A stretch of 64,000 nucleotides of DNA from Anaerolineae bacterium. Its GTDB lineage: Bacteria; Chloroflexota; Anaerolineae; Aggregatilineales; UBA2796. Under the pieces are notes generated by a model that did no database searches, had not been told where the DNA came from, and worked only from the letters and a program-made list of their open reading frames with translations. Positions 8,358-15,150 of this stretch are shown here, in pieces (positions within the stretch are counted from its first letter, which is position 1; the number at the start of each line of letters is the position of its first letter). A program made the position numbers and the translations under genes. The stretch is from positions 62,001 to 126,000 of the forward strand of contig JAHBVJ010000014.1 in NCBI GenBank assembly GCA_019637615.1, in the 5' to 3' direction.

Positions 8358-9695
8358 TCAGGCGATGCGCTCGGCGTGCGTGTCGTGGCCTCCCCACAGC
8401 GCTTCGAGGCGGGTGAATTTGCCGGAACCATCGCGGATGAAAGTCAGTTCGACTTCGCCCTTGGAGCGCGTGTAAAACTTATCGCCGCCGAGCGCCGACA
8501 CGACGGCGGTGGGCAGTCCCGGCGTAGACATGGTGAGCACGCCATCGTCAACCGCGAAGGTGAGCAAGGCCGTGCGCCCGAAGAAGGTCATCGAATAGGT
8601 GCCCGCATATTCTGCCAGCACAGACGGATCGAGCGTGACGAAGGCGCGGTCGGCGGGCAGCGTATACGGCTGATCGAACACGATGGCGGCGAGATCAGAG
8701 GTCAGCTTTTCCCACGCGGCGCTGCCCAAGTTGCTGAGGATGATGAGGGTGACGTGCTCGTGCGGGAAGCGCAGGAAATTGGCGGTAAAGCCCGGTAAGC
8801 CGCCGGAATGTCCGAAGGCGCGGTGACCATGCAGTGTATGCAATTCCCAGCCCAGACCGTAGCCCGCTTCGGCGGCAACTGTGATAGGCTGCGTCATGTG
8901 ATCGAGCGTGCGGGCGGTGACGAGTTTGGACTGCTCTAGCGCTTTGCTCCAACGATAGAGGTCTTCGACGGTGCTGTACAGCGCACCCGCCGCGTACATG
9001 GCATCTTCGTGGACGACTTCGGCATTCTGGATGACCTTGCCCGTGTCCACGTAGCCCTGCGCACGATCTTTGATCAGCGGCTGCGACCAGTAATAGCCGC
9101 TGTTGGTCATGCCAGCGGGCTGCAATAGGCGCTGATACATCACGTCCGCATAGGATTGCCCCGTAAGCTGTTCGAGGATCAGGCCGAGCAGCACCCAGTT
9201 GGAATTGCTGTAGCCGAACTCGGTGCCGGGTTCGAAGCGCAGCGGACGGTGCTCGAACAGGGCGAGCAGTTCGGCGTGCGTCAGCGGGCGGATCATCTGG
9301 CTGGCGTATTCGGGCAGCGAGATGAAGTCTTCGATCCCCGATGTGTTCGCCAGCAAGTGCTGAATCGTGATGCGATCCGCGTTGGGGAAGGTCGGGAAGA
9401 AGCGGCTGAGATGGTCAGTAAGTGCGAGTTTGCCCTGCTCGACCATCTGCATGATCGCCAGCGCGGTGAAGGCTTTGGTCATCGAGCCGATGCGAAAGCG
9501 CGTATGGGGCGCGGCAGGGACGTTGTATTCGTGGTTGGCGAGTCCGTAGCCCCTATTCAGTAGGACATGATCGCCCTGCGCGACCAAGACTGCACCGCTG
9601 AAGCGCCCTTGCTTGACGTAGGCGCTAACCAGTACATCCAGTTTATTGCTGAGACGATTGCCGAATAGTGTACTCATGAGTGTGGTGCCGATCAT
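8358..9695 (-). CDS. Serine beta-lactamase-fold hydrolase (class C / PBP4*-like)
   Basis: A 445-residue protein of the beta-lactamase superfamily, probably an esterase or D-aminopeptidase rather than a drug-resistance enzyme. The SxxK motif is S71-M-T-K74, the Y-S-N motif is at 162-164, and a late HSGG corresponds to the KTG-like strand. The C-terminal ~100 residues form an extra beta domain (TALLTFAVDDGVL) common in this group. The ATG at 9695 follows AAAGGCGG; a second ATG lies six codons inside. No export signal is clear. It lies downstream of a TetR gene, and a TetR-type operator covers its promoter region. Confidence 0.87.
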   Translation of the reverse strand: MIGTTLMSTLFGNRLSNKLDVLVSAYVKQGRFSGAVLVAQGDHVLLNRGYGLANHEYNVPAAPHTRFRIGSMTKAFTALAIMQMVEQGKLALTDHLSRFFPTFPNADRITIQHLLANTSGIEDFISLPEYASQMIRPLTHAELLALFEHRPLRFEPGTEFGYSNSNWVLLGLILEQLTGQSYADVMYQRLLQPAGMTNSGYYWSQPLIKDRAQGYVDTGKVIQNAEVVHEDAMYAAGALYSTVEDLYRWSKALEQSKLVTARTLDHMTQPITVAAEAGYGLGWELHTLHGHRAFGHSGGLPGFTANFLRFPHEHVTLIILSNLGSAAWEKLTSDLAAIVFDQPYTLPADRAFVTLDPSVLAEYAGTYSMTFFGRTALLTFAVDDGVLTMSTPGLPTAVVSALGGDKFYTRSKGEVELTFIRDGSGKFTRLEALWGGHDTHAERIA

Positions 9696-9708
9696 GTTGT
9701 CCGCCTTT

Positions 9709-9734
9709 CTTATACATGCGAGTATGTATGTAAA
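9709..9734. promoter_or_regulatory. TetR-type operator upstream of the serine hydrolase
   Basis: TTATACATGCGAGTATGTATG followed by TAAAT contains the dyad TACAT/ATGTA and shares TTATACAT and AGTATGT blocks with the inverted site at 10381-10410. It lies just before the hydrolase start and after the TetR coding region. Confidence 0.65.
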
Positions 9735-9754
9735 TTGAGCAAAAAAAACTTCTG

Positions 9755-10366
9755 CTAGGGCGCAGAAATTCCCCGAATGAAGATGTCCGCGAAGGCTTCC
9801 GCACTTTGCGCGATTGAAAATAGCTCTGAATCGAACAGCCACTGCGTCAGGATGCCGTTCTGGAAGGCCAAGAACGAGACGGCTCCGAGTCTGGGATCGA
9901 GATCGGCGCGGAGGTCGCCCGCACCTTTGGCGGCGGTCATCATGCCCGCCAGCCAATCCACCATCTGGCGCGATCCTTCGGCTTTGCGCTGGATGCCCTC
10001 GGCAAGCTCCGGCGTGATGGCGGTCTTGAACAGGACGATCTCCTGAACAGCGCGGAAATCCGGGTCTTGGACGGAAAACAGCAGCACCTTGACGAACAGG
10101 CGGCGCAAGACTTGCAGCGGCGTGCCTCCGCTGGCGATGACGGCATCGATGACGGGTTGGACGCGCCCGAAGGCTTCCGCGACGAGGATGTTGTACAGCT
10201 CGACCTTGCTGCCGAAGTGATGATAGATCGCGCCGCGCGTGACGCCCGCTTCTTGCGCGATGTCTTCCAAGCGCGTGTCCGCATAGCCCATCCGGCTGAA
10301 AACGGCGAGGGCTGCCTTCAACAACTTCTGCCGCGTGATTTCCGCTTCTTCTTTAGTCTTACGCAT
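9755..10366 (-). CDS. TetR/AcrR family transcriptional repressor
   Basis: A 204-residue repressor. The N-terminal helix-turn-helix is LEDIAQEAGVTRGAIYHHFGSK (split here as residues about 32-53), with the standard YHHFGSK recognition end. The C-terminal half resembles the ligand domain of AcrR/TtgR proteins, which bind hydrophobic compounds. The ATG at 10366 was chosen because the product then begins with the normal RKTKEEAEITRQKLL helix. It is co-directional with the serine hydrolase 59 bases downstream, and matched dyads lie before both genes, so it probably represses itself and the hydrolase. Confidence 0.9.
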   Translation of the reverse strand: MRKTKEEAEITRQKLLKAALAVFSRMGYADTRLEDIAQEAGVTRGAIYHHFGSKVELYNILVAEAFGRVQPVIDAVIASGGTPLQVLRRLFVKVLLFSVQDPDFRAVQEIVLFKTAITPELAEGIQRKAEGSRQMVDWLAGMMTAAKGAGDLRADLDPRLGAVSFLAFQNGILTQWLFDSELFSIAQSAEAFADIFIRGISAP

Positions 10367-10380
10367 AGGGTGCTCACTTG

Positions 10381-10410
10381 ATTTACATACTAACATGCAT
10401 GAATGTATAA
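10381..10410. promoter_or_regulatory. TetR-type operator upstream of the tetR-like gene
   Basis: The site reads ATTTACATAC, TAACATGCAT, GAATGTATAA. Its reverse complement begins TTATACAT and ends AGTATGTAAAT, matching 9709-9734 but with a wider spacer. The TACAT..ATGTA pattern is like known AcrR-family operators. Confidence 0.65.
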
Positions 10411-10545
10411 GTCAAGAAGAAGGAGGCATTTTTACAGGAATTTTATGGACGGACAAGCTGAGGATAGTTTCAGGCGATTCAAACGGGCCGATCACGGCGG
10501 ATCAGCCCGCGCTGTTGCGAGGATAGCACCGTAGTAGCTAGGCAG

Positions 10546-11103
10546 TTAGGCGGCTTGCGGCGCGTTGGGGTTCGCCATGCCGCGTACACGGAAGGCCAGC
10601 AAGATCATCGAGACGCCGAACATGATGGCGTAGATGCCGACCACCCACAGCAACGCCAAGATGCCGTCACCGGGATTCACCAGCAGCAGTATGCCGAAGG
10701 CGACGGACAGCAGGCCACTTAACCCTAACCAGAATTCGCCCGTGATCTCCTTGCGCAGTTGGAAAGCGGCGATGATCTCGAAGATGCCGGTGACGATTGC
10801 CCACGCCGAGATGATATAGAGCAGCACGAGCGCCGTAATGGCAGGCCACGCAAAGGTCAATATGCCCGCGATCACGCCCGCGACGCCTTCCAGCAAGACA
10901 ATCCACCAGTTCGGGTTGGTCTGCCGATGGGTAAGGGCAGAAATAATCGCGACAACGCCGTCGATTAGCGCATAGGCACCCCACACCAGCACCAACGCTG
11001 CCAACGCGATGCCGGGTGTGAGCAGCGCGGCGATCCCGAATAGGACGGCAGCGAAGCCGCGCACCAGCAGCATCCACCAGTTGCGAGTCATAGTCTCTAG
11101 CAT
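10546..11103 (-). CDS. HdeD-family membrane protein (DUF308)
   Basis: A 185-residue protein with six hydrophobic helices in three helix pairs, starting MLETMTRNWWMLLVRGFAAV. The repeated WW/LLEGVAGVIAGIL and FWLGLSGLLSVAFGILLL units are the signature of HdeD/DUF308 proteins. The E. coli member is linked to acid resistance at high cell density; the biochemical action is unknown. GAAGGGAGAAGCTCACT lies before the ATG. It is divergent from the gene at 11445 over a 341-base spacer. Confidence 0.88.
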   Translation of the reverse strand: MLETMTRNWWMLLVRGFAAVLFGIAALLTPGIALAALVLVWGAYALIDGVVAIISALTHRQTNPNWWIVLLEGVAGVIAGILTFAWPAITALVLLYIISAWAIVTGIFEIIAAFQLRKEITGEFWLGLSGLLSVAFGILLLVNPGDGILALLWVVGIYAIMFGVSMILLAFRVRGMANPNAPQAA

Positions 11104-11362
11104 AGTGAGCTTCTCCCTTCTTGCGACTCAGGGGTGATTTTTCCCCTGTCATTCACTCTAGATCATCGGTCAATCACGGTCAAAACGGCAACATCAATTT
11201 TCAAGATGCGCATTAACAGTCAGCGCCATCCGACAGTTGCCTTCACCGTTCATTTGACAGGCTAACGATAGCCGTTGCCAGCGCCGTTGTCATCCGAGAT
11301 TCCACTTATTTTTCGGAGCAAAAATCGGCTAATAACAGGCTGTTGGCAGAACCGCAGCGGAC

Positions 11363-11402
11363 TTGACTTTTCAGAACAAATGAACTATCATGCTATTTGT
11401 TC
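11363..11402 (+). promoter_or_regulatory. Sigma70-type promoter overlapped by an inverted repeat
   Basis: TTGACT (11363-11368), a 17-base spacer and TATCAT (11386-11391) form a good promoter for the gene at 11445. GAACAAAT (11374-11381) and ATTTGTTC (11395-11402) are exact inverted arms that flank the -10 box, placed where a repressor would block it. The remainder of 11104-11362 shows no ORF or motif I can name. Confidence 0.65.
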
Positions 11403-11444
11403 ACGGTTGCTGGCATCCGCCAACAAAGCTGCCGGGAGATAGCC

Positions 11445-11906
11445 ATGACACAGAGTAATTCCCCATCAGGAATGCAGATCGCGCATACCGAGCCGCACCC
11501 GATGCTCCGCTGCTTGGAGATGATGGTGGGCACGTGGAGAATCGACGGGCGAGAAGCGGGCACCGAAGGCGAGATTCACGGTCAGGTGGTGTTCGAGTGG
11601 ATGGAAGGCGGGTTCTTCCTGCTCCAACACGTAGACCTCGTGCGCGTCGGTGAGACCGTCAAGGGCATCGAGTACATCGGCTACGACGAGGTCAGCAAGA
11701 CGCTCAAATCGCATTACTTCGGCACGACGGGCGATCTGCTCGAATACGTGTGGGAGCCAATCGACTATACGTTGACGATCTGGGTGGGCGAGATCGGATC
11801 GCCCGCGTGTTACCGCAGCAAATTCAGCAACAACTTCAATACCAATGTCGGGCGCTGGGAATGGCCCGGTGGTGGCTACGACATCACCATGACGCGCGTG
11901 GCGTAG
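11445..11906 (+). CDS. DUF1579-like small soluble protein
   Basis: A 153-residue protein of beta-barrel character. The pattern LRCLEMMVGTWRIDG, a Gly/Glu-rich strand and a middle FEWMEGGFFLLQHVD is like DUF1579-type proteins, which have a lipocalin-like fold and no settled function. The ATG at 11445 is preceded by GGGAGAT; an upstream in-frame ATG lies inside the promoter dyad at 11397 and was not used. Its own strong promoter with an operator-like dyad suggests regulated single-gene expression. Confidence 0.65.
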   Translation: MTQSNSPSGMQIAHTEPHPMLRCLEMMVGTWRIDGREAGTEGEIHGQVVFEWMEGGFFLLQHVDLVRVGETVKGIEYIGYDEVSKTLKSHYFGTTGDLLEYVWEPIDYTLTIWVGEIGSPACYRSKFSNNFNTNVGRWEWPGGGYDITMTRVA

Positions 11907-12135
11907 CGTCTCAACCTCCATGACGCACCCGCTCCCCTCGACATGTGCCGGATTGAAACCTCCATATACTTACTCATTGTCCTCTTTAATCGCGTTCCAA
12001 GGTTGTCGTTCGTCGGCAGTATCAGGGATTGTCACGAGGCAGAAGGCACTCGTCTTCGGGAAGTTGCATTCAGTTCGTCGCGATTCAACGCGCTGCACGC
12101 CGCGACGCAGGCGATTTTCAAGCTGGTTAGTTGAT

Positions 12136-12183
12136 TGACCCCACCACTAGCCCGACAACGGCGAGGGGAATCAGGTGGGGTCA
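12136..12183. terminator. 10-bp stem-loop between convergent genes
   Basis: TGACCCCACC (12136-12145) and GGTGGGGTCA (12174-12183) pair perfectly across a 28-base loop, between the ends of the genes at 11906 and 12233. There is no T tract, so a terminator role is uncertain. The rest of 11907-12232 holds no convincing ORF. Confidence 0.45.
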
Positions 12184-12232
12184 GACAAGCGTCCCATGCG
12201 CGATAGTTTTAATTCGGATAGGGATTGTTCAG

Positions 12233-13267
12233 CTAGACGACGGCTCGTTCGCTGGTTGGGCGACGGCGCAGGCTGGTCTGGCTGATCGAGGGTGGAACAT
12301 AGGCTGCCGCATCTGGTATCCCGATGTCGGTGCCGGGTGGAACGATCTGGTCAATCTGATCGAGGGTTTCATCTGACAGCACCACCTCGGCACCCGCGAG
12401 TAAATCGTCCAGATGCGCCATCGTTCGCGGGCCGAGAATTGCTGACGTCACCGCGGGGTGCGCCACGGTGAATGCCATCGCCATATGCGTCAGTGACAAT
12501 CCGGCTTGCTCTGCCACGAGGATCAATTGCTCAATCGCTTCCAGCCGACTTTCGTCACTCATCTGTTTGCCGAAATACTTGACACGCAAACTATCGGGCA
12601 GTGGCTGTCCCTTGCGGTAGCGTCCGGTCAGCATTCCCTTCGCCAAGGGACTCCACACCAAGACGCCCATGCCATACTTCTCGCAGATAGGCAGTACCTC
12701 GCGTTCGATGCCGCGATTCAGGATTGAATAGGGTGGCTGCTCGGTGCGAAAACGCGCCAGACCTCGCCGTTCTGCAACCCACTGCGCCTCTACGATTTCC
12801 GAGGCCGGAAACGTCGATGATCCAATGGCGCGCACTTTGCCTGACCGCAAGAGATCGGTCAGGGCGGAGAGGGTTTCCTCGATGTCGGTATCGGGGGCAG
12901 GGCGATGAATCTGGTAGAGATCAATGTGGTCAGTCTGCAAGCGGCGCAGCGAAGCCTCCACCTCGCGGATAATCCAGCGGCGTGAATTGCCCTGCTGGTT
13001 CGGATCATCGCCCATCGGGCCGTGTACTTTGGTAGCGATCACGATGTTGTCGCGGCGACCTTTCAAGGCTTTCCCGACGATCTCCTCGGATTCGCCTTGG
13101 CTGTAGCGGTCGGCGGTGTCGATGAAGTTGATGCCTGCATCCAAGGCCTTGTGGATGATGCGGATCGAGTCGTCGTGGTCGGGATTGCCCATCCCGCCGA
13201 ACATCATTGCGCCCAAGCAATAAGGGCTGACTTTGATGCCAGTTTTTCCAAGCGTGCGGTATTGCAT
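12233..13267 (-). CDS. Aldo/keto reductase
   Basis: A 344-residue NADPH-dependent oxidoreductase of the TIM-barrel AKR superfamily. The tetrad is visible as D50 and Y55 in FIDTADRYSQGESEE, K80 in IATKVHG and H121 in DLYQIHRP. The C-terminal cofactor region includes AILGPRTMAHLDD. It resembles YajO/Tas-type and L-glyceraldehyde-3-phosphate reductase-type members; the substrate is not predictable. It ends about 25 residues longer than typical, with an Arg-rich tail. It lies on the same strand as the SDR gene 71 bases upstream and may be read from the same TetR-controlled promoter. Confidence 0.9.
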   Translation of the reverse strand: MQYRTLGKTGIKVSPYCLGAMMFGGMGNPDHDDSIRIIHKALDAGINFIDTADRYSQGESEEIVGKALKGRRDNIVIATKVHGPMGDDPNQQGNSRRWIIREVEASLRRLQTDHIDLYQIHRPAPDTDIEETLSALTDLLRSGKVRAIGSSTFPASEIVEAQWVAERRGLARFRTEQPPYSILNRGIEREVLPICEKYGMGVLVWSPLAKGMLTGRYRKGQPLPDSLRVKYFGKQMSDESRLEAIEQLILVAEQAGLSLTHMAMAFTVAHPAVTSAILGPRTMAHLDDLLAGAEVVLSDETLDQIDQIVPPGTDIGIPDAAAYVPPSISQTSLRRRPTSERAVV

Positions 13268-13338
13268 CGCGGTTATTCCTATGGAAATAGTGGAACTAGA
13301 CTAGTGATGGCTGTTGAAATCACGGGAATGGGGTGACA

Positions 13339-14097
13339 TCACCACGGGATCGTTACGTTTTCCCAGCGCGTGAAGGTGCCGGTCGGGTCGTCCGGGCCGA
13401 GCAGCGCCACGCGCACCACTTCGCGGGAGCCATCCTCGACACTCTCCGTGCCCGCGAAGTTGTTCAGGTTCGTGCTGGTGAAACCCGGCGAAACAAGGCG
13501 GATCTTGATCGGGGTTGACTCCAGCTCGATCATCATGGCGAGCGTGATGGCGTTGAGAGCCGCCTTGGACGCGGGATAGACGGGGCCGTACATGTTGCGG
13601 TAGTAATAGGTCGGATCCGCGTTCGTCGCCAGCGAACCAACGCCGCTCGACACGATGACGATATTGGCGGTGGTCGACTCACGCAGAAGCGGCAGCATCG
13701 CCTGATAAACGGCGAGGACGCCGAATACGTTAGTCTCCCATACCGCACGTACTTCATCGAGCGATACGTTGCTCGGACGGGTCGATTTCGCGTATTCTTC
13801 GATGGTTTCGCCCGGTCGCCTGCCCGTATTCGAGATCGCCGCGTTGTTGACGAGTACATCGAGACGACCAAACTCGCTGCGGATGCGCTCCGCTGCGGCA
13901 GTGATGGACGCTTGATCGGTTACATCGAGCTGGATCGCATGTGCGCCCGTCCCGATCTCCCTCGCGGCTGCTTCCCCTTTCTCGAAGTTGCGCGACCCGA
14001 CTAGCACCGTAAGGCCATGTGCCACGAGTTCCTTGGCAACTTGCAGACCGACTCCTTGATTGGCACCTGTAATTAAGGCGACACGTTTGTCAGGCAT
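13339..14097 (-). CDS. Short-chain dehydrogenase/reductase
   Basis: A classical 252-residue SDR. The NAD(P)-binding TGANQGVG spans residues 10-17, NNAA is at 84-87, the catalytic Ser is at 150-151 (VSSG) and the Y174-x3-K178 pair is in VYPASKAA. The R at 36 after the second strand (VGSRNFEK) favours NADP(H). It resembles plant-type carbonyl reductases that act on quinones or reactive carbonyls. It is divergent from a TetR gene across a 35-bp palindrome, and the AKR follows on the same strand, so an inducible carbonyl-detoxification unit is plausible. Confidence 0.9.
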   Translation of the reverse strand: MPDKRVALITGANQGVGLQVAKELVAHGLTVLVGSRNFEKGEAAAREIGTGAHAIQLDVTDQASITAAAERIRSEFGRLDVLVNNAAISNTGRRPGETIEEYAKSTRPSNVSLDEVRAVWETNVFGVLAVYQAMLPLLRESTTANIVIVSSGVGSLATNADPTYYYRNMYGPVYPASKAALNAITLAMMIELESTPIKIRLVSPGFTSTNLNNFAGTESVEDGSREVVRVALLGPDDPTGTFTRWENVTIPW

Positions 14098-14159
14098 GGT
14101 ATTCTCCTATTGCATCGACGATGGTCAGCACGATAAAACTGTGCTACGATAGTCGAGGT

Positions 14160-14194
14160 GGAACAATGTTCCGTATTATACGGAACATTGTTCC
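14160..14194. promoter_or_regulatory. 35-bp near-perfect palindromic TetR operator
   Basis: GGAACAATGTTCC (14160-14172), GTATTATAC and GGAACATTGTTCC (14182-14194) form a palindrome that is exact except for the single central base. Each 13-base arm is itself a dyad, so two repressor dimers could bind. It lies between the SDR start (14097) and the TetR start (14216). Confidence 0.85.
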
Positions 14195-14215
14195 GTTTTG
14201 TCAAGTGGAGGTTCG

Positions 14216-14836
14216 GTGAACGACAAATCGACAGACCAAGAGAATGGCTTGGAGCCTCAGGGCAGCACGGAACGGCGTGTGCGTGCCGACGCACAGCGCA
14301 GCATCGACGCCTTGCTGCAAGCCGCCCTCACGGTGTTCGCCACCGCCGGGGTGGATGCGCCGGTACGAGAGATCGCAGACAAGGCCGGCGTGGGCATCGG
14401 CACTGTTTATCGTCACTTTCCGCAGCGCGCCGACTTGATCGCAGCGGTATTCCGCCGCGAAATTGATGCCTGTGCGGATGCCGCCACGATCCTTGCAGCG
14501 GAACACGAACCTTTCGACGCACTGGCGGCTTGGATGCAGCGATTCGCGGCCTTCGTCGCCACCAAACGTGGACTGGCGACGGCGCTGCATTCGGGGAACC
14601 CCGCTTTCGACACTCTGCCCGCGTATTTCAATCAGCGCCTTCTGCCTGCACTTCAAATGCTGCTGGAGGCTGCGGTCACGGCTGGCGTGGTTCGCTCCGA
14701 TGTCAACGCCGATGATATTCTGAGCGCCGTGGCGGGGTTGTGCTCACACGCTGACAATAATCCTAGCCACGCGCGGCGCATGGTGGCTCTGTTCGCGGAT
14801 GGGCTGCGCTATGGCACACACACACCGCAGCCCTGA
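14216..14836 (+). CDS. TetR family repressor, divergent to SDR/AKR genes
   Basis: A 206-residue repressor beginning at GTG 14216, with GGAGG four bases upstream. The alternative TTG at 14198 would overlap this ribosome-binding site. A basic N-terminal tail (ERRVRADAQRSIDALLQAAL) leads into the helix-turn-helix REIADKAGVGIGTVYRHFPQR. The C-terminal ligand domain resembles SbtR-type TetR_C domains (FAAFVATKRGLATAL). The divergent layout and the palindrome strongly suggest that it represses itself and the SDR gene. The inducer is unknown. Confidence 0.9.
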   Translation: MNDKSTDQENGLEPQGSTERRVRADAQRSIDALLQAALTVFATAGVDAPVREIADKAGVGIGTVYRHFPQRADLIAAVFRREIDACADAATILAAEHEPFDALAAWMQRFAAFVATKRGLATALHSGNPAFDTLPAYFNQRLLPALQMLLEAAVTAGVVRSDVNADDILSAVAGLCSHADNNPSHARRMVALFADGLRYGTHTPQP

Positions 14837-15150
14837 AGGTGATATGACGTACCGATGACTCGAAAGCCGAGCATGGAGATAATAGTTTTTCAAAAAATTA
14901 GGCGAGAATTCGACGCATAGGTCAATGTTTTCTTGAGTCCTGCAAGGACTTCTAGTGCATGTCACTGACGGGTGTCAACCCTCGGCGGGCACTCGTTCAG
15001 CCTGATTTCAACCCGTCTGATTCATCGGCGTGCATCCTTATCAGCATGAGCAGATTTCGGTTGCCCCTATTATTTTTGACGGGGGGATGTAAAATTCACA
15101 GGGTTAGCTTCTTGATGAATATTAGTTTTCGTACAGGAGAAGACTGGCTC
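14837..15150. other. Spacer with a short AGTCC hairpin repeat
   Basis: No gene is visible. GAGTCCTGCAAGGACTTCT at 14935-14953 is a degenerate copy of a hairpin repeat also seen at 47237 and 54606. An in-frame ATG at 14959 extends the next gene upstream, but it lacks a ribosome-binding site. Confidence 0.5.

Noticed and set aside
8358..9695. Antibiotic-resistance beta-lactamase
   Set aside because: SxxK and YxN are shared by many esterases and peptidases of this fold; no export signal or resistance context is present.
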